Origin: Acidobacteriota bacterium
GTDB taxonomy: Bacteria; Acidobacteriota; UBA890; WLXD01
Length of the DNA: 5,603 nt
Direction: 5' to 3'
Assembly: GCA_022571615.1 (NCBI GenBank)
Contig: JACZXM010000232.1
Coordinates: forward strand, 1-5,603
The notes beneath the pieces were generated by a model, which did not search any database, was not told the origin of the DNA, and saw nothing but the letters and a program-made list of their open reading frames with translations. Below, piece after piece: positions 1 to 5,603 of this stretch. The position numbers and the translations under genes are program-made. Every line of letters begins with the position of its first letter. Position 1 is the stretch's first letter.

Positions 1-2
1 TC

Positions 3-380
3 GTCGCGGTCTTGAGTCACGAGGTCGACTGGACAGCGCTTCCCGCCGCTACGCCACCGTCCGTGCGCCGCCTACTCGGACGGTGCCTGGAGCGCGACGT
101 CAGGCGGCGGCTGCGCGACCTTGGCGAAGCGCGAGTGGTTCTCGAGGATCCGGAGTCGCCGGCGGTCACCGACTCGATGGTTGGCGCCCGCGCAGTGAAC
201 ATCGAACGCGGGGTGGGCACCGGCGGGGCCTGGCAGCTCATGCCCTGGATCGCAGCGGGAGCGCTGGCGCACGTTCAGACTGGCGCACGCCACGCTGACA
301 TAGTTGCCGGCCCGGATCAGCGCCGCGAACGCCGCGATCAGCCTCGGCTTCTTCTCCAGCAGTGGCTTTCGTCCGCGTGA
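3..380 (+). CDS. Ser/Thr protein kinase C-terminal fragment, partial at 5' end and chimeric at 3' end
   Basis: The frame is already open at the window edge (codons from base 3) and closes with a stop at 378-380. Its first 45 or so residues match the end of a bacterial Hanks-type Ser/Thr kinase domain: 'EVDWTALPAATPPSVRRLL' followed by 'RCLERDVRRRLRDLGEAR'. In this family that last stretch is subdomain XI, with its conserved Arg, and acidobacterial kinases commonly read close to 'RCLEKDPKRRLRDIGEAR' there. A linker follows, then the start of a hydrophobic segment ('LMPWIAAGALA', bases 237-269), where these receptor kinases normally cross the membrane before an extracytoplasmic sensor domain. 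Beyond 269 the residues are no longer membrane-like; that DNA instead reads well as an HTH gene on the other strand. The kinase has therefore apparently lost the rest of its membrane segment and its sensor. The catalytic core lies outside the window, so activity cannot be judged. A TTG at 12 could serve as a start but lies inside the kinase fold, so it is not the real one. Confidence 0.6.
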   Translation, partial: VAVLSHEVDWTALPAATPPSVRRLLGRCLERDVRRRLRDLGEARVVLEDPESPAVTDSMVGARAVNIERGVGTGGAWQLMPWIAAGALAHVQTGARHADIVAGPDQRRERRDQPRLLLQQWLSSA

Positions 381-383
381 CAT
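262..383 (-). pseudogene. 5' remnant of a small helix-turn-helix protein
   Basis: On the minus strand an ATG at 383-381 is preceded by an AGGGAG Shine-Dalgarno (396-391) at a 7-nt spacing. It opens a frame starting 'MSRGRKPLLEKKPRLIAAF' and continuing 'AALIRAGNYVSVACASLNV'. This resembles the first helices of the HTH domains of terminase-small-subunit-like or transposase-like proteins, where a basic tail is followed by '..I..LIRAGNYV..AA...GV' and then a recognition helix. That helix ('S.STFYRWL' in typical relatives) is missing. After residue 38 (about base 270) the frame runs antisense through the kinase fragment and stops only near 72. Good start signals and recognisable first helices suggest a once-real gene that lost its 3' part. 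Alternatively it is an intact 103-residue protein with a novel tail, which seems less likely. The family assignment is tentative. Confidence 0.45.
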
Positions 384-544
384 GGTCCGACTCCCTGTGT
401 TTATGTCGCGGTCCGTCTTGTCGTCCAACCGCGAATGTGGTGGCCCGGCTCGCGTGATCGAGGCGCAAAGACCATCGCGTCGCGCAAAAACGCGCTGATA
501 CCACTCGCGTACCGTTCTGAACCGTTTCTAGGGGCATTTCGACC

Positions 545-592
545 TGTTAACACCCCAAAAAGGCCACTGTTTACGGGGTTGTGTAAACACCC
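545..592. repeat. Direct repeat TGTWAACACCC upstream of the first permease
   Basis: TGTTAACACCC at 545-555 and TGTAAACACCC at 582-592 match at 10 of 11 positions, with starts 37 bp apart. The second copy contains the right arm of the dyad at 568-589, and the first begins with TGTTAAC, a near match to the left arm TGTTTAC. Together there are three related half-sites (545, 568, 583) in under 50 bp, an arrangement common for cooperative regulator binding. The protein that would bind is unknown. Confidence 0.4.
568..589. promoter_or_regulatory. Perfect 7+7 bp dyad, candidate operator of the HTH-permease gene
   Basis: TGTTTAC (568-574) and GTAAACA (583-589) are exact reverse complements separated by 8 bp, giving a 22-bp dyad suited to a dimeric HTH protein. 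It sits 93 bp upstream of the first permease and overlaps the -35 and spacer of the candidate promoter, a position typical of a repressor site. It is not followed by a T run, so it is unlikely to be a terminator. Binding by the XRE domain encoded just downstream is an attractive inference, but nothing in the sequence proves it. Confidence 0.4.
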
Positions 593-598
593 TGTGAT
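570..598 (+). promoter_or_regulatory. Tentative promoter for the HTH-permease gene
   Basis: TTTACG (570-575) and TGTGAT (593-598) each match four of six positions of the housekeeping -35 and -10 consensus, with an ideal 17-bp spacer. Transcription would start near 605, leaving a leader of roughly 75 nt. The match is weak, and in high-GC genomes such matches occur by chance. Its overlap with the dyad is the main reason to list it. Confidence 0.25.
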
Positions 599-667
599 CG
601 GTTTGCGCGGGCAAAAGGGTAACCTCTGGGACGGGAACGGCGTATCACTGACGAATCGCGCCACCGT

Positions 668-675
668 GGAGGGAG
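668..675 (+). promoter_or_regulatory. Strong ribosome binding site fixing the start at 682
   Basis: GGAGGGAG lies 6 nt before the ATG at 682 (the GGAGG core is 9 nt away). It is much better than the GGGGAA at 960-965, only 4 nt before the internal ATG at 970. This supports translation from 682 and so a real protein fusion that includes the HTH domain. Confidence 0.65.
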
Positions 676-681
676 TGCGCA

Positions 682-3399
682 ATGCCCAAGCGCTATCGAC
701 TCAACCATCATCAACTCGCGGCGGAGCTGGCCAAGAAACGGCATAGCCAGAATCGCTGGGCGGATGTGCTCGATGTCGGACGTGGGCATTTGTCGCTCCT
801 GGTCAACGGCAAGCGCCCCTATCCGTCAGAAGACACGCGCAGAAAGTTGCTCCTCGGTCTGGACGTTCCGTTCTCGACGCTGTTCGAGATCGAAGACGTG
901 CCGGCACCCGGCAGTGACCGGCCACGACACCTGTCGTGGATACTGCGTGCAGAACCGCCGGGGAACGTCATGGCGCTCGAAAGCACCTTCCAGGAAGTCC
1001 GCTACGCCGTCCGTTCGCTAGCGCAGCGCCCGTTGTTCAGCCTCATCGTCGTTGCGATGCTCGCCCTCGGGATCGGCGGCAACAGTGCAATGTTCTCCTG
1101 GATGGATGGACTGTTGCTACGGCCGTTACGGGTGGAGAACCCCGAGCGTTGGGTGCGGCTCGGAATACGGAGCGCGAGCGGCTTCATCGGCAGCTACTCC
1201 TACCCGAACTATCTCGATCACGTGCGCCTGAACGATGTGTTCGACGAGCTGCACGCCTACAGGATCACTCCGGCGAGCCTATCGGCGGGAGCGGAGAACC
1301 TGCGGACCACCGCGGCGATCGTCAGCGGCGGCTATTTCCGCGCACTGGGCGGCTCGGCCGAGATCGGGAGAACGTTCAACGAATCCGAGGACGACGTCCC
1401 CGGCCGCGACGCCGTTGCCGTCATCAGCCACGGTTTCTGGCAGCGTCAGTTCGCCGGTGATCGCGACATCGTGGGGCGGGAAGTACGGATCAACTCGCAC
1501 CCCTTCACCCTGATCGGCGTAATGCCCGAGGACTTCGGCTTTGCCAGGCTGGAGCCGAACGTCGATCTGTGGGCGCCGCTGGCGATGCAGGAGATCATGC
1601 GCCCGGGCTCCGGCACAGTGGAGAGCCGCGGACATGGTTTTCTGATCGTCTTTGGGCGCATTCGGCCCGGGCTCGAATTCGAGCAGGCGGCGGCCCAATT
1701 CAACGACATGCATGCCCGCCTCGTGCAAGAGTACCCGGAGGCGTTGGCGGGCACCAGCGTTGACTTGCAGCCGGCAACGCGTGGGTATCTCGGCCCCGTC
1801 GGCGACTCCCTCACCGTGATTTTCGCCGTGTTGATGGGCGTGATCGGCTCCGTGCTGCTGATCGCCTGTATCAACGTGGCGAATCTCCTCCTCGCCCGCG
1901 GCGCCGACCGACGTCGGGAGATCAGCATCCGTGTAGCGCTGGGAGCGAGCCGCGGCCGTATCGTCAAACAGTTGCTCACCGAGAGCCTGCTGCTCTCGGG
2001 TGCCGCGGCTGTGCTCGGCATCGCGCTCGCCTCATGGATCAACCGGCTCATCCTCTCCCTCCAGCCACCGCTCCCGATTCCGGTGAAGATCCTCGTCGGC
2101 ATCGACGGGCGCGCCCTAGTCTTCACGACGCTGACCGCTGTGGCGACGGGCCTTGTTTTCGGAACGATTCCGGCCCTGCGGGCGGCCGGCACGAACGTCG
2201 TCGCCTCGCTCCACGGTGGCGGCCGGGTCACCAGCGGCAACAAGCTCCGCAATGGCCTCGTCGTTTTCCAGATCGCCATGTCCCTGGCACTTTTGATCGG
2301 CGCCGGTCTATTCGTTCGCAGTTTGCAGAACGCTAGCTCCATCGACCCCGGATTTCGCAGCGATGGGGTGGTCCTAGCTACCCTCGACCCAGGGTTGCAG
2401 GGGTACTCGGCGGTCGAGGCGCACGAGTTTTATCGGCAATTGATGCAGCGAACCGCAACGCTGCCGGGCGTCGAGACGGTGGCTCTCGCGGAGATGCTCC
2501 CCCTGTCGCTGGGTACGCAGCAGTGGGGCGCCCGCATCGACGGCTACGAACCGGGCGATACCGAGCGCATGAACCTCGACTACAACTTTGTTTCGCCCGG
2601 CTACTTCGAAGCGCTGGGCATTCAATTGGTGCGCGGGCGGTCCTTCACCTGGGACGACACCGCGAGCGCCGCCGGTGCGATCGTCGTCAACGAGACGATG
2701 GCCCGACGCTACTGGGCCGACGGCGACGCCATCGGCGGGCAGGTCCACAGCGTGGGTATGGACCGGCTTGTGGTGGGCATCGTTGCCGATGCCAAGTACT
2801 ACACGCTCGGCGAAGAACCGATGCCGTTCATGTACGTCCCCTACGAACAGTCGAACCAGACTGCTCTGGCCCTGCACGTGCGGGCCAACGACAGCTTCGA
2901 TGCAATCGTCGACGCCATTCGCCTCTCGGTTGGCGACCTCGATGCCGCTATGCCGATCGTCGATATCCGCTCCCTCGAGGCCCAGATGACCCTCGCGCTG
3001 CTACCGGCGCGCATGACCGCGGGGCTGCTCGCCGTCTTCGGTGCCTTTGCCCTGTTCCTTGCCGGCGTCGGGCTCTACGGGGTCATGGCCTACACGGTCG
3101 GCCAGCGGACGCGGGAGATAGGGATCCGCATGGCACTCGGCGCCGGCGAGTCCACTATTCTCGGGTCGGTGATTAAGGGCGCCCTGGTGCTGCTCGGGGT
3201 TGGCGCTCTCTTAGGCTTGCTTGCCGGGATTGGTCTCGGTCGGGCCGCACAGGGGGTCCTCTATGGTGTCGGGTCAACGGATCCCGTCGCCCTGGGCGCT
3301 GCCGTCGTGGTGATCATGGCAACGGTCCTGGCCGCCGCGTGGATCCCGGCACGTCGAGCGACACGCGTAAACCCGGTGGACGCCCTGAGAACGGACTAG
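682..3399 (+). CDS. XRE-type HTH domain fused to an ADOP-family (MacB/FtsX-like) duplicated permease
   Basis: This is a 905-residue inner-membrane protein. Residues 7-71 read as a five-helix XRE DNA-binding domain: 'HHQLAAELAKKR', then 'RWADVLDVGRGHLSLLVNGK' as the helix-turn-helix, then 'RRKLLLGLDV' and 'LFEIE'. A short linker leads to 'FQEVRYAVRSLAQRPLFS' and a complete duplicated permease. Segments are TM1 (about 118-138), a MacB-type periplasmic core (about 150-370, with 'AVISHGFWQRQFAGD' and 'LIGVMPEDFGF'), TM2-4 (about 376-402, 436-458, 476-500), TM5 (526-546), a second periplasmic core (about 550-770, with 'NETMARRYW') and TM6-8 (about 776-802, 832-853, 868-890). The cytoplasmic coupling helices 'REISIRVALGASRGRIVKQL' and 'REIGIRMALGAGESTI' and the usual C-terminus 'ARRATRVNPVDALRTD' are present. 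ADOP members normally lack an adjacent ATPase, as here, and their substrates are unknown. The start at 682 has a strong Shine-Dalgarno; Met97 at 970 would give a conventional 809-residue permease. Permease family is certain; the role of the HTH is inferred. Confidence 0.92.
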   Translation: MPKRYRLNHHQLAAELAKKRHSQNRWADVLDVGRGHLSLLVNGKRPYPSEDTRRKLLLGLDVPFSTLFEIEDVPAPGSDRPRHLSWILRAEPPGNVMALESTFQEVRYAVRSLAQRPLFSLIVVAMLALGIGGNSAMFSWMDGLLLRPLRVENPERWVRLGIRSASGFIGSYSYPNYLDHVRLNDVFDELHAYRITPASLSAGAENLRTTAAIVSGGYFRALGGSAEIGRTFNESEDDVPGRDAVAVISHGFWQRQFAGDRDIVGREVRINSHPFTLIGVMPEDFGFARLEPNVDLWAPLAMQEIMRPGSGTVESRGHGFLIVFGRIRPGLEFEQAAAQFNDMHARLVQEYPEALAGTSVDLQPATRGYLGPVGDSLTVIFAVLMGVIGSVLLIACINVANLLLARGADRRREISIRVALGASRGRIVKQLLTESLLLSGAAAVLGIALASWINRLILSLQPPLPIPVKILVGIDGRALVFTTLTAVATGLVFGTIPALRAAGTNVVASLHGGGRVTSGNKLRNGLVVFQIAMSLALLIGAGLFVRSLQNASSIDPGFRSDGVVLATLDPGLQGYSAVEAHEFYRQLMQRTATLPGVETVALAEMLPLSLGTQQWGARIDGYEPGDTERMNLDYNFVSPGYFEALGIQLVRGRSFTWDDTASAAGAIVVNETMARRYWADGDAIGGQVHSVGMDRLVVGIVADAKYYTLGEEPMPFMYVPYEQSNQTALALHVRANDSFDAIVDAIRLSVGDLDAAMPIVDIRSLEAQMTLALLPARMTAGLLAVFGAFALFLAGVGLYGVMAYTVGQRTREIGIRMALGAGESTILGSVIKGALVLLGVGALLGLLAGIGLGRAAQGVLYGVGSTDPVALGAAVVVIMATVLAAAWIPARRATRVNPVDALRTD

Positions 3400-3426
3400 A
3401 CACTCCTTGCAGAGATGCCGCCTGCA

Positions 3427-3441
3427 AACTACAGTGTAGTT
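3427..3441. promoter_or_regulatory. Operator palindrome 1, AACTACA-G-TGTAGTT
   Basis: This is a perfect inverted repeat with 7-bp arms around a single central base (3434). TACA/TGTA dyads are the recognised core of BlaI/MecI-type operators, while PadR sites described elsewhere centre on ATGT-N8-ACAT. No BlaI-like gene is in the window, so the neighbouring PadR protein or a distant regulator could bind. It overlaps the putative -10 of the PadR gene. Confidence 0.65.
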
Positions 3442-3449
3442 CTCTAAAC

Positions 3450-3460
3450 CTACAGTGTAG
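3450..3460. promoter_or_regulatory. Operator palindrome 2, CTACA-G-TGTAG
   Basis: This is the second copy of the same dyad, centred at 3455, exactly 21 bp (two helical turns) after the first. The 13 bases CTACAGTGTAGTT are identical in both copies (3429-3441 and 3450-3462). The symmetry breaks one base outside the 5-bp arms and then resumes for two A/T pairs. The phasing puts both sites on one face of the DNA, as expected for cooperative binding by two dimers. Confidence 0.65.
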
Positions 3461-3481
3461 TTTACAGAAGGCGCGAGTCCG

Positions 3482-3838
3482 ATGAGCAAGCACCTGGGCG
3501 AGTTCGAGAAATTGCTGCTGTTCGCGCTGCTGGCGGGCGGCAAAGACACCGACGGAGCCACACTGCGGCAACAGATTGAGGAACGGACGGGGCGCGTCGT
3601 TTCGCCCGGTGCCGTCTACACCGCGATGGATCGGCTCCAGGGACGCGGGTTCGTTGCCTCGCAAGTGGTGACCGCACCGCCAGAACGGGGCGGCCGACGG
3701 CAGAAACGCTATCGGCTCAGTGCCGACGGCGCGCTGTCGCTCGATCGCGCCGTGCGCGAGCTCAACTCGATGGCAGACGGGCTCGACGAGCACCTCGCCG
3801 CTGCGGTCGAGTCCGCCCGCACCGGAGAAGGACGATGA
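3482..3838 (+). CDS. PadR-family transcriptional regulator, acidobacterial ADOP-associated type
   Basis: This is a 118-residue cytoplasmic DNA-binding protein of the usual length for the short PadR subfamily found beside ADOP permeases. The N-terminal helix '[16 protein letters not shown]' is followed by the winged helix (about residues 25-75): '[20 protein letters not shown]', recognition helix '[14 protein letters not shown]', and a wing containing '[18 protein letters not shown]'. The last 40 residues form a helix likely used for dimerisation. PadR proteins are mostly repressors that sense small ligands through the winged helix and dimer interface; the ligand here is unknown. The ATG at 3482 has an AGAAGG site 10 nt upstream. 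The gene ends in an ATGA overlap with the second permease, so the two are translationally coupled and PadR probably controls its own operon through the twin palindromes just upstream. Family assignment is secure; target and ligand are inferred. Confidence 0.92.
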   Translation: MSKHLGEFEKLLLFALLAGGKDTDGATLRQQIEERTGRVVSPGAVYTAMDRLQGRGFVASQVVTAPPERGGRRQKRYRLSADGALSLDRAVRELNSMADGLDEHLAAAVESARTGEGR

Positions 3839-5603
3839 CAGACCTGACTTCGCCGCGCTGGCTGCGAGCGACGGCAGCCCGAATCGTCAAAGGCAAGAAC
3901 GCGGAGTTCGTTCTCGCCGACCTGGCTGACGACTACGCTCGTCAGCGTCGATATCGGGGGGCAACGCGATCCGCTTTGCGCACCCTCCGCCTTGCCGTCG
4001 CCTCGACCTGGGCCATGCGAGGTAGCGGCTGGCACCCCGGACGGTTGCTCGGTGCCCTGGCCGCTGACAGCCGCTTCGCGGTACGCGGCCTGCGCAAGAG
4101 TCCAGGCTTCACGGCCGTGGCCGTCGTCATGCTGGCCCTTGGCATCGGTGCCAACGCGGCGATCTTCAGCGTCGTGCATGGCGTATTGCTGAAGCCGCTG
4201 CCGTATCCGGAGCCCGGCAAGATCGTCAACGTGTGGCAGGTCTTCCACGAGTGGCAGGAGCACCAAAGCGAACTCTTCCGGGGCATGGCCGAGCGCTTCC
4301 CGATCTCTTGGCCGGTGTACCAGGAATGGACCGAGCGCAGTCGCAGTTTCGAGGCCATCGCGGTGTACGGCGATTATCCGACGATCGTGGACGGCATCGA
4401 CGTCGCCGAATGGGTAAACGTCGTGAGCACGACCCGCTCGTTCGTGAACGTCGTCGGTGTACAACCCGCACTGGGCCGATGGTTCAACGAGGAGGAAGAC
4501 AGCGCCTACGGCGAGCGTGTGGTCATCATCAGCCACCGCTACTGGCAGCGTCTGGGCGGCGATGAATCCGTGCTCGGAACCACACTGCGGCTGCATGGCG
4601 ATCCGACCACGGTGATCGGCGTGATGCCGACGGACTTCTACTTCCCTGACCGTGCGCACGACATGTGGCTTCCCGTTCCCGCCGGGCGGCGCAACAACCG
4701 GTTCACGAATCAATCGATGTCCGCCGTAGCGCGGCTCGCTAGTGGCGTCTCCCTCGATGACGCGCAGCGCGAGATGGACGCCGTTGCCGAGCAGATCATC
4801 GCCGACAATCCCGACGCCATCGACGCCGGCGTCCGGCTGGTCGGGCGCGTCGACGAGATCGCAGGCTCAACCGCCAGTACCCTCCGGCTGCTCGCCACAG
4901 CCGTCGGTCTTGTGCTTCTGGTGGCGGCCGCCAACGTCGCTGGGCTGCTGCTCCTGCGTACAACCGCGCGGCGGCAAGAACTGGCGATGCGGGCGGCTCT
5001 GGGAGCTGGTCGGCGGCGGCTCGTCGCCCAGCTCATGGTCGAGGGCGCGATCCTCGCGGCGGTGGGAGGGGGCGTCGGACTGGCCACGGTAGCCATCACC
5101 TTCCGCTGGTTGCGAGCACTGCTTCCGGCGGACACACCCCGCCTCGCGGACATCGCGCTGAACTGGCAGGTGGTGGGCTTCGTGGCCGGGATATCGCTTC
5201 TGGTGGCGGTGGGCTTCGGATTGATCTCGGCGGCGCACCTGCGCCGAGACCCCGCCGACGGACTGCGGCAAAGCGCGCGCGTGGTAACCGGATCGGGCGG
5301 ACGGGCGGTGCTGGTGGTCGGCGAGATCGCCATCAGCGTCGTGCTACTGGCAGCGGCGGCGCTGCTGGCGGGAAGCTACTTCCGCCTGGCCTCCATCGAT
5401 AGCGGTATCCGCGCCGACGGGCTGCTGAGCCTGCACGTCGCCGCGCCGATCGATATCTGGCACGACTCGCCCGAGGAGCTCCGTGCGTTCTACACGGAAA
5501 CGTCCGGCCGGCTGAACTCCCTACCGAGCGTGCGCGGCGCTGCCGCGGTGTCGTCGGTGCCGTTCAGTGGATCGCAATCCTCGGGCACCTTCGGCTTCGT
5601 CGA
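3835..5603 (+). CDS. ADOP-family (MacB/FtsX-like) permease with N-terminal prefix domain, truncated by window end
   Basis: The frame is open from the ATG at 3835 to the last base (589 full codons, no stop). Relatives are about 800-900 residues, so roughly a third is missing. Residues 6-60 ('[13 protein letters not shown]', '[20 protein letters not shown]', '[10 protein letters not shown]') resemble the cytoplasmic 'permease prefix domain' at the N-terminus of many ADOP proteins. Then come '[15 protein letters not shown]', TM1 (about 91-112), a MacB-like periplasmic core (about 120-340, with '[20 protein letters not shown]' and '[12 protein letters not shown]'), TM2 (350-376), the coupling helix '[20 protein letters not shown]', TM3 (about 402-422), TM4 (446-467) and TM5 (491-515), then the start of the second periplasmic core. 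The start overlaps the PadR stop (ATGA), with GGAG at 3824-3827, 7 nt upstream. No ATPase gene is visible. It may be an efflux or envelope-stress permease, with unknown substrate. Unlike the first permease it carries no DNA-binding domain. Confidence 0.92.
   Translation, partial: MTDLTSPRWLRATAARIVKGKNAEFVLADLADDYARQRRYRGATRSALRTLRLAVASTWAMRGSGWHPGRLLGALAADSRFAVRGLRKSPGFTAVAVVMLALGIGANAAIFSVVHGVLLKPLPYPEPGKIVNVWQVFHEWQEHQSELFRGMAERFPISWPVYQEWTERSRSFEAIAVYGDYPTIVDGIDVAEWVNVVSTTRSFVNVVGVQPALGRWFNEEEDSAYGERVVIISHRYWQRLGGDESVLGTTLRLHGDPTTVIGVMPTDFYFPDRAHDMWLPVPAGRRNNRFTNQSMSAVARLASGVSLDDAQREMDAVAEQIIADNPDAIDAGVRLVGRVDEIAGSTASTLRLLATAVGLVLLVAAANVAGLLLLRTTARRQELAMRAALGAGRRRLVAQLMVEGAILAAVGGGVGLATVAITFRWLRALLPADTPRLADIALNWQVVGFVAGISLLVAVGFGLISAAHLRRDPADGLRQSARVVTGSGGRAVLVVGEIAISVVLLAAAALLAGSYFRLASIDSGIRADGLLSLHVAAPIDIWHDSPEELRAFYTETSGRLNSLPSVRGAAAVSSVPFSGSQSSGTFGFV

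Larger units (their letters stand above)
384..681. other. Gene-free upstream region between the HTH remnant and the first permease
   Basis: No convincing protein is seen here on either strand; frames that cross it are low-complexity, Arg-rich products of high GC. It is divergent, lying between a minus-strand start at 383 and a plus-strand start at 682. The stretch around 540-600 is visibly richer in A and T than the flanking coding DNA and contains the dyad, repeats and candidate promoter listed separately. Two adjacent 10-bp near-repeats (ACCGTTCTGA 511-520, ACCGTTTCTA 521-530) also occur, of no known meaning. Confidence 0.6.
3400..3481 (+). promoter_or_regulatory. Intergenic control region of the PadR-permease operon
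   Basis: These 82 bp separate the first permease stop from the PadR start. They contain a possible promoter, with TTGCAG (3407-3412) as a three-of-six -35, a 17-bp spacer and TACAGT (3430-3435) as a four-of-six -10. The -10 falls inside the first palindrome, and the second palindrome would lie just past the transcription start near 3442. A dimer on either site would therefore block RNA polymerase. An AGAAGG ribosome binding site (3466-3471) sits 10 nt before the ATG at 3482. TTGCAG (3407-3412) and CTGCAA (3422-3427) form 6-bp inverted arms but have no T run behind them, so no terminator for the first permease is evident. Confidence 0.5.

Noticed and set aside
400..428. Minus-strand promoter-like pair (TTGGAC, 17 bp, CATAAA) for the HTH remnant
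   Set aside because: Transcription would begin at about 393, inside the apparent Shine-Dalgarno at 396-391, leaving almost no leader; the match is probably chance.
435..746. Plus-strand open frame of 103 codons before the first permease
   Set aside because: It shows no recognisable family, overlaps the well-supported start and ribosome site at 682, and runs through the dyad and repeats.
1446..2342. Long minus-strand open frame (298 codons) opposite the first permease
   Set aside because: Its translation is Arg/Pro/Ser/Thr-rich with no recognisable domain, and it is antisense to a strongly conserved permease frame. Such shadows are common in high-GC genes.
3407..3427. Hairpin (TTGCAG / CTGCAA, 9-nt loop) after the first permease as a terminator
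   Set aside because: The stem is only 6 bp, the loop is long and no T run follows, so it does not qualify as an intrinsic terminator.
3709..4713. Long minus-strand open frame (334 codons) opposite PadR and the second permease
   Set aside because: It spans two well-supported genes on the other strand and shows no domain of its own, only composition expected from antisense GC-rich sequence.
682..5603. Treating the permeases as a standard MacAB or LolCDE exporter
   Set aside because: No ATP-binding subunit (Walker A, signature motif) and no MacA-like adaptor is visible, and the duplicated two-half architecture fits orphan ADOP permeases better.

Overview
High-GC bacterial DNA, most likely from an Acidobacteriota chromosome (possibly Gemmatimonadota or another soil lineage). 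The main clue is two consecutive large permeases of the 'acidobacterial duplicated orphan permease' type (ADOP; MacB periplasmic core plus FtsX-like segments, no ATPase gene alongside). One of them is preceded by a small PadR-family regulator, an arrangement typical of that phylum. The Ser/Thr kinase C-lobe fragment at the left edge also fits this group. Everything is inferred from reading the sequence; no database search was run.

Layout. Bases 1-383 hold remnants of two genes meeting head-on: the end of a kinase-like frame on +, which stops resembling a kinase in its predicted membrane segment near 269, and the start of a small helix-turn-helix protein on -, whose similarity ends at the same place. 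Bases 384-681 are a gene-free upstream region with a 7+7 bp dyad (568-589), a partly matching direct repeat, a tentative promoter and a strong Shine-Dalgarno. Bases 682-3399 encode one 905-residue protein: a complete XRE-type DNA-binding domain fused in frame to a full two-half ADOP permease. Bases 3400-3481 carry two near-identical palindromes exactly 21 bp apart over a plausible promoter. They lead into the PadR gene (3482-3838), which overlaps by 4 bp a second ADOP permease (3835 onward, running off the right edge).

How the parts may work together. The PadR gene and the second permease form a translationally coupled pair, probably controlled by PadR or another dimeric repressor binding the twin palindromes. 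The first permease has no separate regulator next to it; its DNA-binding domain is built into the protein, in the cytoplasmic N-terminal position where the second permease carries a different, non-HTH prefix domain. The most interesting hypothesis here is that the first protein is a membrane-tethered transcription factor whose periplasmic MacB-like module acts as a sensor or transmission device. No substrate can be assigned to either permease.
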